Shown: positions 40,908 to 50,932 of the stretch, piece by piece
How positions within the stretch are numbered: the stretch's first letter is position 1
Layout of the letters: every line of letters begins with the position of its first letter
Assembly (NCBI GenBank): GCA_009886115.1
Contig: VFJJ01000069.1
Span: 1-64,000, forward strand
DNA length: 64,000 nucleotides
Direction of reading: 5' to 3'
Source: Actinomycetota bacterium
Lineage (GTDB): Bacteria; Actinomycetota; Acidimicrobiia; IMCC26256; VFJJ01
Position numbers and translations under genes: made by a program
The notes under the pieces: model-generated
Told to the model about the DNA's origin: nothing
What the model saw: the letters and a program-made list of their open reading frames with translations, nothing else
Databases searched by the model: none

Positions 40908-42092
40908 TCAGCCCCAGTGGGAGCCGTCGAGCATCCGTTCGGCCATGGCGCGGAAGGTGATGAGGTCGTCGGGATCATCGGGACGTGACGCCAGCCCGTA
41001 CTCGATGCTCCGCAGGGTCGTGCGCAGCGTGATGATCTCGAAGCGCACCAGGGCGAACATCTCGAACCACCGGAGGTGCTGGGGCCGGTAGCCCGTGAGC
41101 TCCTCGTAGGTGGCGCTCACCGTGTCGCGACCCAGGAGGTCGGGGATGCCGGGGAAGCCGTAGTTGACGGCGATTCCGTGGAAGAAGTCGTGGAGGTGGA
41201 CCGACCAGGCGATGTCGATCTCAGGCGGGCCCAGCGCCGCCATCTCCCAGTCGAGGACGGCCACCGGCGTGTGATCTCGCCAGAGGATGTTGGCGAGCCG
41301 GGCGTCGCCCCAGTTGAGCACGGTCGGGAACTCCGCATCCGGTCGGTGGTCGTCGATCCACTCGAAGGTGCGCTCGATCAACGGCACCCGCAGCCCCTCC
41401 CGGGCCCAGTCGTAGTACGAGCGCTGGTAGCCGAGGTGCTGGTCGAGCGCGGTCGCGCCGTGCTCGGGTCGGTCGAGGAACGCCAGGTCGACCGTGGCGA
41501 CCGCAACGACACCCGCGTCGTTACCAGCGTCGTTACTGCCAGGGGGACCGCCACCGCTGGGACCCGGTCGCAGCGCGTGCAGCCGGGCCAACACCGACAC
41601 GAGGTTGCGCTCGATCTGCCGACGCTGCTCGGGCGTGGAGTCGTGGATCCAACCTCCGAACACGTAGGGCGGCATGTCGGTTGCGGCGACCCCGTCGACC
41701 CGACCCATCACCAGGAACGGTGAGCCCAACCAGCGGGGGTCGCTCTCGTACCACGGCGCGTCGGGCACGGGCACGTCGGTGTGGGCCCGTACCGTCTGCA
41801 GGCATCGCTGCTGGAGCACCAGGTCGTAGTCGGGGAAGATCGGGTAGCTCCCCGGATCGGGCGCGAGGCGGGCCACGTAGCGGCGCGTCGTGCGAGCGCC
41901 GTCTTCGCTCAGCTCCACGTCGAAGAGCATCGTCTCACTCGACATGCCGGTGCCCTCGGGCATCGTCAGCTCCCCGACGGTCGGGTCGGAGCCCCCCGGC
42001 AGCACATGGTTGAACCACTGTTCGAGCCGCTCACCCAACCCGGCCGGGTCGCGCCGCCATGGGATCGAGTCGAACGTCATGTCGCTGGTCAT
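40908..42092 (-). CDS. phosphotransferase family protein (APH-like)
   Basis: FPTVLNWGDARLANILWRDHTPVAVLDWEMAALGPPEIDIAW. Confidence 0.92.
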   Translation of the reverse strand: MTSDMTFDSIPWRRDPAGLGERLEQWFNHVLPGGSDPTVGELTMPEGTGMSSETMLFDVELSEDGARTTRRYVARLAPDPGSYPIFPDYDLVLQQRCLQTVRAHTDVPVPDAPWYESDPRWLGSPFLVMGRVDGVAATDMPPYVFGGWIHDSTPEQRRQIERNLVSVLARLHALRPGPSGGGPPGSNDAGNDAGVVAVATVDLAFLDRPEHGATALDQHLGYQRSYYDWAREGLRVPLIERTFEWIDDHRPDAEFPTVLNWGDARLANILWRDHTPVAVLDWEMAALGPPEIDIAWSVHLHDFFHGIAVNYGFPGIPDLLGRDTVSATYEELTGYRPQHLRWFEMFALVRFEIITLRTTLRSIEYGLASRPDDPDDLITFRAMAERMLDGSHWG

Positions 42093-42250
42093 CGGACGAC
42101 CTAAGGGATGCCGGGGCTGGGACTGGCATGCTACGAGCCCGCGGGCAGCGGCGACGGCCCCGGTCGCGCCAAGATGACCGGGATCCCCTCGGCGGGCCCG
42201 TCCCCGCCCCATTTCCCAGACCCCTCACCATTCCGAACCGGAGCGAGACC

Positions 42251-42754
42251 ATGAGCAACGACCAGCCGATGGGCCACGGCAAGAACCAGCGCGCCCAGAT
42301 CAAGATGTCGGACGACGAGGTCACGGCGTTCCTCGCCGGGCGGCGGTCGATGACGTGGAGCACGATCAACGCCGACGGGACGATCCATTCCGTGGCCATG
42401 TGGTACGGCTTCCTCGACGGCAAGATCGCCATCGAGACCAAGACCAAGTCGCAGAAGGTCAAGAACCTGTTGCGCGATCCCCGCACCACGGTGTTGGTCG
42501 AGGACGGCGAGTACTACGACGAGCTTCGAGGGGTGACGATCAGTGGCACCATCGAGTTCGTCGAAGACCAGGATCGTCAATGGGCCCTTGGTGTTTCGGT
42601 GTTCGAGCGCTACACCGGTGCGTACAACGACGAGATGGCTCCGTTCGTCGAGGCAATGCTGCGCAACCGCTCGATCATCATGCTGAACCCCACCAAGACC
42701 GTCACGTGGGACCACCGCAAGCTCGGGCTCCCCTCGATGCGTCCACCGTCGTGA
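42251..42754 (+). CDS. PPOX-class pyridoxamine 5'-phosphate oxidase-like flavin/F420 protein
   Basis: MSDDEVTAFLAGRRSMTWSTINADGTIHSVAMWYGFLDGKIAIETKTKSQKVKNLLRDPRTTVLVEDG. Confidence 0.88.
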   Translation: MSNDQPMGHGKNQRAQIKMSDDEVTAFLAGRRSMTWSTINADGTIHSVAMWYGFLDGKIAIETKTKSQKVKNLLRDPRTTVLVEDGEYYDELRGVTISGTIEFVEDQDRQWALGVSVFERYTGAYNDEMAPFVEAMLRNRSIIMLNPTKTVTWDHRKLGLPSMRPPS

Positions 42755-42821
42755 TCGCGGTCGTGATCGACGCCCGCGGTCTCGACCGATCGATGCTCGA
42801 CCCTACCGAGGAGCCGGAGTC

Positions 42822-43721
42822 ATGGGATTGCAGGACAAGAGCGAGGCGAGCGACATGAGCGACCTGAGCGACATGAGCGACCTGAGCGGGAAGGTGGCGG
42901 TCGTCACCGGCGCCGCCAGCGGCATCGGCCTGGCGCTCACCGAGCGGTTCGCAGCCGAGGGCCTGTCGGTCGTGATGGCCGATGTCGAGGAGGCCCGCCT
43001 CTCCGAAGAGGCGACCCGTCTCGGACAGGGTGGAGCCGACGTGCTCGCCGTGTTGTGTGACGTGAGCCGACCCGACGACATCGCCGCGTTGGCCGAGCAG
43101 ACACTGTCGCACTATGGGGCCGTGCACATCCTGTGCAACAACGCCGGGGTGGGCCCGGGCGGGCCGATGCTGGCGACGACGCCGGCTGACTGGCAGTGGA
43201 CGGTGGGGGTCAACCTGCTCGGGGTGGCGTACGGGGTGACGACGTTCGCGCCGCTCATGGTGGCGCAGGGCTCGGGGCACATCGTCAACACCGCATCGGA
43301 GGCCGGGCTCGTCACCACGTCGCTGCTGGGCATGTACTGCGCCACCAAGCACGCCGTCGTCGGCTTGTCCGAGGCGCTGTACCGCGAGCTCGAAGGCACC
43401 GGCGTCGGCGTGTCGGTGCTGTGCCCGAACCTGGTGCGCACGAACATCTTCACGTCGGAGCGCAACCGTCCCGACGGCTCACCTCTGAGCGCCGCAGAGA
43501 ACGCGGCCATGGCACCGCTGCGAGAGATGCTCGACGCCGCCGGGATGGCGCCGGCCGACGTCGCCACGACGGTGCTCGATGCGGTGCGCGCCAAGCGGTT
43601 CTGGGTGTTCACACATCCCGTGACTCTTCCAGCAGCGCTCGTCCGCTTCGAGGATCTCCAGGGGAGACGCAACCCGACCGATCCCTACGGGCCGCCCCGA
43701 GGAGCCCAAGGGCCGCAGTAG
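42822..43721 (+). CDS. SDR family NAD(P)-dependent oxidoreductase
   Basis: KVAVVTGAASGIGLALTERFA, LCNNAGVGPGG, YCATKHAVVGLSEALYRELEG. Confidence 0.92.
   Translation: MGLQDKSEASDMSDLSDMSDLSGKVAVVTGAASGIGLALTERFAAEGLSVVMADVEEARLSEEATRLGQGGADVLAVLCDVSRPDDIAALAEQTLSHYGAVHILCNNAGVGPGGPMLATTPADWQWTVGVNLLGVAYGVTTFAPLMVAQGSGHIVNTASEAGLVTTSLLGMYCATKHAVVGLSEALYRELEGTGVGVSVLCPNLVRTNIFTSERNRPDGSPLSAAENAAMAPLREMLDAAGMAPADVATTVLDAVRAKRFWVFTHPVTLPAALVRFEDLQGRRNPTDPYGPPRGAQGPQ
42848..42883 (+). repeat. 9-bp in-frame tandem repeat x4 (SDM/SDL) at the SDR N-terminus
   Basis: GAGCGACAT GAGCGACCT GAGCGACAT GAGCGACCT. Confidence 0.95.
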
Positions 43722-43882
43722 CGCTCGCCGCGCCCGGGTGCACCCACACTCCGGGGCCGACGGCGGGCGGGCGGGCGGGCGGGCGACGGCGCGTGCTGGA
43801 TGAGCGATCGGGGCTGAGCCTGGCGGAACCCGATCCAGTCCGGCGAGCTCACCCGGACTCCGAGCGCGGGGTCCCCCTGGCA

Positions 43883-43985
43883 CTTACGCGCCGATTCTGC
43901 GCCAGATTCGGCGGTCTGGGAGGACCGTATGCGCGGCTGTGACCCCAGGGACTCCGTCGATTCTGAGCCAGATTCGGCGCGTAAG
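43883..43985. repeat. ~100 bp imperfect inverted repeat with 12-bp perfect termini, REP/MITE-like
   Basis: CTTACGCGCCGA (43883-43894) vs TCGGCGCGTAAG (43974-43985); inner 22-mers CGATTCTG(C/A)GCCAGATTCGGCG repeated directly with one mismatch. Confidence 0.75.
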
Positions 43986-44309
43986 CACAGGAGGGGCGCA
44001 CGGTGGGTAGGGAGAGTGAGGAGGAGTCGGCCTCGGGCCGCGGCGCGCGACGAGAGACCACGATCGCTGATCTTGATCACGGCGACCCGTGATTGATGTC
44101 ACACCCCCTTGGTATGGTGCCCGAGACCGGTTGCGAAGCGTCACCGGTCGCCTCCGAGCACGCTTACGGTCGGCGACACAGTCGCCCGTCGCCCGTCCTC
44201 CGAGCTGCTCGGCCAGCGCACCGCCACACCGCCGCATCATCGCCCGCGCAGACGCCTCCCTCGACGTTCAGATGAGGACAGAGACGACGAATCCGCGGAG
44301 GGCACCAGC

Positions 44310-45203
44310 ATGTCGATCAGCTCCCGACGCTTTCTTGAACACCGTGCCGACATCGAGGCCGAGCGTGAGCTCCTCCTCGCCGAGAAGATCGAGCTCGATG
44401 CGCAGCAGCAGGTGCTCGCTGCTCGGATGGCCTCCATCAACCGCCGCTTGCACGAGCTCAGGGACGAGCTGTGGCCCCGATCGAAGTACCGCATGGGCTG
44501 GATCCTCAAGCGTCCACCGATCGGGGGCCCTCCGGCCATTCCGCCACCGGCACCCGATGCCACACCGCTGTCGGGTGCCCAGCTTCGATACGCCGCCCTC
44601 GCCATCGTGCACCGCGCCCGACGAGCGATCACGCTCACCGAGATCCACCGGGCCATCGTCCTCGGCGGCTATCGCATCGACAGTCGCACCCCGGTCAAGG
44701 CCTTGGGCGACGCGCTCGGCTACGAAGATCGGCGCGGCACGGCGATTCGGGTCGAGCGCGGCACGTACCGGATCGGCGAGATCAACGCTGGTGATCGGCG
44801 ACGCCTCGCTCGGGCATTCCCCAAGCGTCACTCACACCCGATCGTGGGTCGGGCGGGCGGTCTCGACCAGCCCGACCTCGATGAGCACACCAACCGCCGC
44901 TCGGGAGTCGCCTGGTATCACGACCACCAGGAATCGGATTCGATCGACGATACCTGGCCACAACGCCGAGCCGGTTCCGCTGACGGCGTCGCGCCCAGCA
45001 CGTCGAACCACGACGTTGTTCACGACGTTGTTCACGACCGTGACGCGGAATCCCGGCTCTCCGAGCACGAGTCCACATCTCCCGGCTGGGAGACACCGGC
45101 ACTACCGGCCGACCCGCTCAACCGGGAGGTCGGCCGCCGCGCCCGGGCGGACCACTCCGCGAGCGACCGTTCCCCCGATGAACCCGGCCTCGGGACGGCA
45201 TGA
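44310..45203 (+). CDS. hypothetical protein: coiled-coil N-terminus plus winged-helix/HARE-HTH-like domain
   Basis: ATG 44310 preceded by GGAGG; RADIEAERELLLAEKIELDAQQQVLAARMASINRRLHELRDEL coiled coil; LRYAALAIVHRARRAITLTEIHRAIVLGGYRIDSRTPVKALGDALGYEDRRGTAIRVERGTYRIG. Confidence 0.7.
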   Translation: MSISSRRFLEHRADIEAERELLLAEKIELDAQQQVLAARMASINRRLHELRDELWPRSKYRMGWILKRPPIGGPPAIPPPAPDATPLSGAQLRYAALAIVHRARRAITLTEIHRAIVLGGYRIDSRTPVKALGDALGYEDRRGTAIRVERGTYRIGEINAGDRRRLARAFPKRHSHPIVGRAGGLDQPDLDEHTNRRSGVAWYHDHQESDSIDDTWPQRRAGSADGVAPSTSNHDVVHDVVHDRDAESRLSEHESTSPGWETPALPADPLNREVGRRARADHSASDRSPDEPGLGTA

Positions 45204-45338
45204 TCGATCGCCGAGTCGTCGCTCACCCCGACCACGAGATGCCCGAACGCGACATCCACGGCGCTCAACGGCTGAAGCCGACCCAGCCCACACAGCAGGT
45301 GCAGCACCCGACCACCATCCCAGAAGATCCCATGGTTC

Positions 45339-47960
45339 TCATGGTTCACGTCCGGGGCCCGTCGCGTCGACAGGCCGAACGGTGACCTCTTCGCCGAACC
45401 GGCCGATGGAGACGAGCGCCAAGGCGGGCGCGCCCTCGGCCCGGGCGGCGACGAGATCGACGTGCGCCGTGAACCGCCAGTCGCCGTCACCGGCGGGGTC
45501 GGCGAGCCGTTGCACGATCGTCCACGCCTCGTACGACCCCTCCGCGCCCCGGTGCTCGTGGAGCTCGAAGAACTCCGCCGATCGGGCAGCGGCGTCGATG
45601 CCCACGAACTCGTGGTCGGCCCAGTACGGCGCCATGGCCATCGTCAGGCCGTAGGCCGTCCAACCCTCGCCGGCCCTGGCCGCCAGCGCGTCGAACGCCC
45701 GCCGGGCGAGCAGCTCGACCCAGGCGAACGCCGCGGTCCGCACGGCGGTGCGCCAGGCCCGCGGGGGCTCCACCGGACCGAGTGCGCCAGCGAACCCGCC
45801 CGGTTCCGTTGGATCGTGGCCGTGGCGGGCGATACCGGCTTCACCGCCGATCCCGGCGAGGTGGGCCCACTCCTCGAGCAACGACGCATCGGTGGCGCGG
45901 ATCAGACCGCCCAGCCAGTCGATGACGTCTTCGAGCATGTCGGTGTACGCGTCGTCGGGCAACGAGCGATCGAGCGCCCGCCAGGCGTCGGTGAGATAGC
46001 GCAGCACAAGCCCCTCGCTGCGCTCGAGGCCGTACCGGCGAACGTAACCGGTGAACCCTTCGCCGCTCTCGAGCATCTCGCGCAGGATCGACTTGGGTGA
46101 CGGCTCGTCCTCGATCCAGGGATGATGGCCGCGGTACTCGGCGAAGCACCCGTCGATCAGGTCGTGCAGCGGCTTGGGCCAGGTGATGTCGTCGAGCATC
46201 GTGATGCGGTCCTCGTAGGCGACGCCCTCGGCCTTGAGCCGGGCCACCTCGGCGCCCTTGGCCGCCGATCGTTGCGCGTACAGCACCGCCATGGGATCGT
46301 CGAGGACCGACTCGAGCACACTCACCACGTCGAGCACGTACGCCGGGTCGTCGGGGTCGAGCGTGGCCACGACCTCGATGGCGAACGGGGCGAGCGGCGC
46401 CGCGAAACGCAGCACCGAACGGTCGTCGCTGCCCTCGACGATCGACCCGACGCGAACGCCCGTGCAGCGTCCCGACTCGTCACGGAGACGCTCGGCCACG
46501 CCCGCCGCCTCGAGCGAGCGGTACACGGCGATGGCACGGCGGATGTGCCGTCGTCGGTCGGCCTCGGCGTCGTGGTTGGTCCGCAGCAGGTCCTTCAGCG
46601 CATCGGCGCCATCGGGCCGGGCCAGCACCGTCGCCACCAGATCGGCAGACACCCGGAAGCGCGACCGGAGCGGCTCGGGTCGGGCCGCGATGAGGCGCTC
46701 CATGGTCTTGTCGTCGTAGTGGATGAAGCCCTTGGGCGGCTGGGCCCGCGACACCCGCCGACGGGCCTTCGGATCGTCGCCGGCGCGGGCCAACGCCCGC
46801 TGGTTCTCGATCACATGATCGGGGGCCTGGGCCCACACGTGGCCGTCGGGGTCGAAGCCCGGCCTCCCGGCGCGACCCGCGATCTGGTGGAACTCGCGCA
46901 CCGAGAACACCCGCACCCGGGTCCCGTCGAACTTCGTGAGTGCCGTGAACAGCACCGTGCGGATGGGGATGTTGACGCCCACGCCGAGCGTGTCGGTTCC
47001 GCAGATCACGGGCAGCAGCCCGTCGCCGGCGAGCTTCTCGACCAAGCGGCGATAGCGGGGCAGCATCCCGGCGTGATGAACGCCGATCCCGTGCCGGAGG
47101 AAACGCGCCAGCGTCTGCCCGAAGCCGGTCGTGAGCCGCACCCCGGCGAGCGCGGCGGTGATGGCCTCACGCTGCTCGCGGCTCGTGAGCGGCAGGCTCG
47201 TGAGGGCCTGCGCACGCTCGACGGACGACGCCTGCGTGGTGTGCACGACGTACACCGGCGCCAGCCCGGCCCCGATCGCCTCGATCAGGGTCTCGGCGAC
47301 GGGCGTGGCCCGCCATTGGTGGTAAAGCGGGGTCGGGCGGGTGACCGACGTGACCTCGATGACCTCACGGCCGCTGCGCCGTTCGAGGTCGGCCGCGATG
47401 GTGCTCATGTCGCCCAGGGTCGCCGAGGCCAGGAGGAACTGGCACCGGTGCATGGTGAGCAACGGCACCTGCCAGGCCCATCCCCGATCCCGCTCGCCGT
47501 AGTAGTGGAACTCGTCGAGGCAGGCGAAGCCCACGTCCGTGTCGGTTCCGTTCGCCAGGGCCGAGTTGGCCAGGATCTCCGCGGTGCACACGAGCACCGG
47601 TGCATCCGGGTTGATCGACGCGTCACCCGTGGCCAGCGCGACCTGCTCGGCGCCGAGCAGATCGACGAGCTCGAAGAACTTCTCGGCCACCAACGCCTTG
47701 ATGGGCGCGGTCCACACCGCCCGGCGGCCGGCGTTGCGGGCCAGCACGATCCCGGCCAACGCCACCAGGCTCTTGCCCGAGCCGGTCGGCGTCGCCAGCA
47801 CCACGTGGGTCTCAGCCGCCAGGGCCAGCGCCGCGTCCTCCTGGTGGGGATACAGCGGCCGACCCGTGGCCGCGGCCCAGGAGCCGAAGGCATCGAGCAC
47901 GTCAGCCGGGTCGGCGCCCGGCGGGGGCAGAGCGTCGACCAGACGGGGCGGGTTCACCAC
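45339..47960 (-). CDS. DEAD/DEAH-box superfamily II helicase, DUF3516 type
   Basis: VVLATPTGSGKSLVALAG, CLDEFHYYGERDRGWAW, LLASATLGD, HQIAGRAGRPGFD. Confidence 0.93.
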   Translation of the reverse strand: MVNPPRLVDALPPPGADPADVLDAFGSWAAATGRPLYPHQEDAALALAAETHVVLATPTGSGKSLVALAGIVLARNAGRRAVWTAPIKALVAEKFFELVDLLGAEQVALATGDASINPDAPVLVCTAEILANSALANGTDTDVGFACLDEFHYYGERDRGWAWQVPLLTMHRCQFLLASATLGDMSTIAADLERRSGREVIEVTSVTRPTPLYHQWRATPVAETLIEAIGAGLAPVYVVHTTQASSVERAQALTSLPLTSREQREAITAALAGVRLTTGFGQTLARFLRHGIGVHHAGMLPRYRRLVEKLAGDGLLPVICGTDTLGVGVNIPIRTVLFTALTKFDGTRVRVFSVREFHQIAGRAGRPGFDPDGHVWAQAPDHVIENQRALARAGDDPKARRRVSRAQPPKGFIHYDDKTMERLIAARPEPLRSRFRVSADLVATVLARPDGADALKDLLRTNHDAEADRRRHIRRAIAVYRSLEAAGVAERLRDESGRCTGVRVGSIVEGSDDRSVLRFAAPLAPFAIEVVATLDPDDPAYVLDVVSVLESVLDDPMAVLYAQRSAAKGAEVARLKAEGVAYEDRITMLDDITWPKPLHDLIDGCFAEYRGHHPWIEDEPSPKSILREMLESGEGFTGYVRRYGLERSEGLVLRYLTDAWRALDRSLPDDAYTDMLEDVIDWLGGLIRATDASLLEEWAHLAGIGGEAGIARHGHDPTEPGGFAGALGPVEPPRAWRTAVRTAAFAWVELLARRAFDALAARAGEGWTAYGLTMAMAPYWADHEFVGIDAAARSAEFFELHEHRGAEGSYEAWTIVQRLADPAGDGDWRFTAHVDLVAARAEGAPALALVSIGRFGEEVTVRPVDATGPGREP

Positions 47961-48052
47961 GGTGTTCTACCAGGGGCTGCGCTGGGCCCGGCACCGGGGT
48001 GTCCCCGAATCCGGTGGGAGCCCCGTGCCCGCCCGCACGCCGCCACCACTGC

Positions 48053-48595
48053 TCAGGCCTTGACCGCCTCGATGTCGAGTCCGATCTTGATCTTCTCGCC
48101 CACGAGCACCCCTCCGGTGTCGAGCGCCACGTTCCATTCGAGGCCCCAGTCCCTGCGATTCACCTCGGTCTCGGCAGAGAAGCCGACCCGGGTGCCACCC
48201 CACGGATCGGTCGTGACGCCGTTGAACTCGAGCTCGAAGGCAACCTGGCGGGTCACGTCCTTGATCGTCAGGTCGCCGAAGAGCTCGAGGTCACCGCCTT
48301 CATCCTTGATCCCCGTGCTGGTGAAGCTCATCGTCGGGAACCGCTCGACGTCGAAGAAGTCCGCCCCACGCAGATGCTCGTCGCGGGTGTCGTCACCGGT
48401 GGTCACCGACGCCAGGTCGACGATCGCCGACACCGATGACGAGAGCGGATCATCGGTGATGATGAGCGCACCCGAGAACGAGGCGAAGCGGCCGCGAACC
48501 TTGGAGATCATGAGATGGCGAGCCGTGAACCCGACCACGGAATGGGACGGGTCGACGGTCCAGGTACCAGGTGAGACATCGGTGACTGCTGACAT
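48053..48595 (-). CDS. YceI family protein
   Basis: GTWTVDPSHSVVGFTARHLMISKVRGRFASFSGAL...HLRGADFFDVERFPTMSF. Confidence 0.95.
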   Translation of the reverse strand: MSAVTDVSPGTWTVDPSHSVVGFTARHLMISKVRGRFASFSGALIITDDPLSSSVSAIVDLASVTTGDDTRDEHLRGADFFDVERFPTMSFTSTGIKDEGGDLELFGDLTIKDVTRQVAFELEFNGVTTDPWGGTRVGFSAETEVNRRDWGLEWNVALDTGGVLVGEKIKIGLDIEAVKA

Positions 48596-48645
48596 GGGAG
48601 CTCCTTTGGCTTCCGGGCGATGATGCACTGCACGGTTGGAAGATC

Positions 48646-48698
48646 ACTTGCGCCCACAACTATTCCCGCCAGCAACTTTTTTTCTTGTACGCGCAAGC
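48646..48698. promoter_or_regulatory. two candidate MarR operators (ACTTG-N6-CAACT and TCTTG-N6-CAAGC)
   Basis: Related 16-mers at 48646-48661 and 48683-48698 between divergent yceI-like and marR-like genes. Confidence 0.55.
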
Positions 48699-48734
48699 TC
48701 TCGGAGAGAATCGCGAACTGGGTACCATCGATCC

Positions 48735-49208
48735 GTGACCAGATGGCTCGACGACGACGAGATGCGGGCCTGGCGCAGCCTGGTCGAGGTGTACACCGAC
48801 CTCGGCGCCTCGCTCGAGGCTGATCTCCAATATCAGCACGGCATCGGCAACGGTGAGTACGCGGTGCTCGTCAACCTCTCGGAAGCGCCCGAGCAGAGGC
48901 TCCGCATGTGCGACCTGGCCCAGCGCCTGCACCTGTCGCCCAGTGGCCTCACCCGCCGCCTCGATGCCATGGTGCGCCAGGGTCTCGTCGCCCGGCAACC
49001 GTCGCCCGACGATCGACGTGTGATCCTCGCCGTGCTCACTTCGGTCGGAGTCGACGCGCTGGAATCTGCGGCCCCCGACCATGTCGAGTCCGTGCGCCGC
49101 AATCTCCTCGACCATCTCAGCCGAACGCAGATCCGCCAATTGGGCACCGCGCTCACGGCGGTTCAGCGGGGTCGCCTCGGCCCGGTACCGGAGCGGACCG
49201 AGGGGTAA
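48735..49208 (+). CDS. MarR family transcriptional regulator
   Basis: EYAVLVNLSEAPEQRLRMCDLAQRLHLSPSGLTRRLDAMVRQGLVARQPSPDDRRVILAVLT; GTG 48735. Confidence 0.93.
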   Translation: MTRWLDDDEMRAWRSLVEVYTDLGASLEADLQYQHGIGNGEYAVLVNLSEAPEQRLRMCDLAQRLHLSPSGLTRRLDAMVRQGLVARQPSPDDRRVILAVLTSVGVDALESAAPDHVESVRRNLLDHLSRTQIRQLGTALTAVQRGRLGPVPERTEG

Positions 49209-49267
49209 CGTGCCGGTTCACCGAATTGGCGGTCCCTTTCCCGCTCCCTCGACCCTCGGAGGCTGCC

Positions 49268-50017
49268 ATGGCCCGGTCTGCGCTCGAACTCGTCCAGGCC
49301 ACGGCGGCGCCGATCAACGCCGCTGGCGCCCCGTGGTTCTTCTCTCCGGCCACGATCGAGCGTGGCACCGCGGTCGGGTTCCCCAACGTCTTCGTGCTCT
49401 ACGGACGCGGCCGCGGCGGGGTGCTCGGTGAGGTCGATGCCGACGTGGTCGCGGCTGCCTTCGGGTACTTCAACCCGACGACGGTGCGCGACATCTGGGA
49501 TCAGGGCCGTGCGGTCATGGAGGCCCGAGCGGCGGGCGACCACTACGCAGCATCCTGCGCGGCGTTCTACCGCGACAAGCTCGCGACGTTCGCCGGCGCG
49601 GCCCGCCTGGCTGAGCTGGCCGAGACGCTCGTCGACGCCGTCGAGCCGTGCGGGCTCCCGCTGTTCGCAGCGTGGCGGGCTCAGCCCCTCCCCGACGACG
49701 CTCCGGCTCGGGCCGGTCAGCTCCTCCAGGTGATGCGCGAGTTGCGGGGCAGCGCGCACATCGTGGCCACGACCTCGGTGGGGCTCTCGCCGTCCCAGGC
49801 GATCCTGGCGAACCCCAAGGCGGGGCCGGCCCGAGCCACGTTCTTCGGCTGGCCCGAGCCCTATCCCGACCCGGTGCCGAATGCCGACCGGTTCCCGAGG
49901 GCCGAGGCCATCACCGACGAGCAGCTCGTGGCCTCACACCAGATGCTGGTCGAGGCCGGCGCGGGCGACGAGTTCGCCGACCTGGTGCTCGCCGCCCACG
50001 GCATCATCACCAGCTGA
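49268..50017 (+). CDS. SCO6745-like conserved hypothetical protein
   Basis: ATAAPINAAGAPWFFSPATIERGTAVGFPNVFVLYGRGRGGVLGEVDADVVAAAFGYFNPTTV. Confidence 0.75.
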   Translation: MARSALELVQATAAPINAAGAPWFFSPATIERGTAVGFPNVFVLYGRGRGGVLGEVDADVVAAAFGYFNPTTVRDIWDQGRAVMEARAAGDHYAASCAAFYRDKLATFAGAARLAELAETLVDAVEPCGLPLFAAWRAQPLPDDAPARAGQLLQVMRELRGSAHIVATTSVGLSPSQAILANPKAGPARATFFGWPEPYPDPVPNADRFPRAEAITDEQLVASHQMLVEAGAGDEFADLVLAAHGIITS

Positions 50018-50043
50018 CGGCCCAGGCCGCGGCCGGCGTTCGC

Positions 50044-50856
50044 TCACGGGCGCTCGGCCTCGGTCATCGACAACCCGAAGTCCTCGACGGCGGCCTCGGG
50101 CTCGGGGGCGCGGAGGAACAGGGTCTCGACCCCCATACCGGCGCTGGCGAAGAGGGCCTCGTAGGTCGATGCGATCTGGACGGCCACATCGTCGGCCGCC
50201 ATCATCGCCGTCCTGAACCCCTGGCGTTGCCAGTGCGGGATGAGCGCTGCCATGTGCTCGGGCAGGAACTGGTCGCCGAACTCCGTTGGCCACGTGGGAC
50301 CGATCACGATCTTCATGAAGCGCCGCCCGCCAACCTCTTCGGTGCGCCAGCACCGCAGCGTGCTCTCGAGCGCGGCCTTGGCGGCGGCGTACGCACCGAG
50401 CGAATGACGCGGTTCCTCGACCGAGTCGGACGACACGCAGGCCACCACCGAGTCGGCGCTGAGGTGTCGGAGCGCGGCGGCGATCACGAGGTTGGGACCG
50501 AAGGTGTTCACCGCGAAGATCCTGTGCCACTGATCGGCAGTGAGGTCACGCAGGCGCGCCAGCGGCGACATCCCCGCGGTGTAGAGCACGCCGTCGAGTC
50601 CACCAAGTCGCTCGGCAGCCTCATCGACGGCTCGCGGGACGTCGGCCGGGTCGAGCACGTCGATGGTGACAGCGATCCCCGAACCGGCTTCGGCCACGGC
50701 CTCGTCGAGGCGCTCGCGCCGGCGGGCTGCGAAGGCCACGGAGGCTCCGCAGCGCGCGAACGCCATCGCGGTGGCTCGACCCATCCCCGACGACGCGCCG
50801 ACGACCAGCACACGACGACCTTCGAGAGCTCCCACGTTCGTTTCCTCCATCGTCAT
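50044..50856 (-). CDS. SDR family NAD(P)-dependent oxidoreductase
   Basis: RRVLVVGASSGMGRATAMAFARCGASVAFAARR; YAAAKAALESTLRCW. Confidence 0.9.
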   Translation of the reverse strand: MTMEETNVGALEGRRVLVVGASSGMGRATAMAFARCGASVAFAARRRERLDEAVAEAGSGIAVTIDVLDPADVPRAVDEAAERLGGLDGVLYTAGMSPLARLRDLTADQWHRIFAVNTFGPNLVIAAALRHLSADSVVACVSSDSVEEPRHSLGAYAAAKAALESTLRCWRTEEVGGRRFMKIVIGPTWPTEFGDQFLPEHMAALIPHWQRQGFRTAMMAADDVAVQIASTYEALFASAGMGVETLFLRAPEPEAAVEDFGLSMTEAERP

Positions 50857-50932
50857 CGGGTCGCGATCATCACGCGCCGACAGCTTCACGCGCCAGGTTG
50901 AACTCATGCATCATCGAGCCGCGCACCCGGGG

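Noticed and set aside
46122-48623. Plus-strand ORF of 833 aa
   Set aside because: Shadow of the DUF3516 helicase and YceI genes, which have clear motifs on the minus strand.
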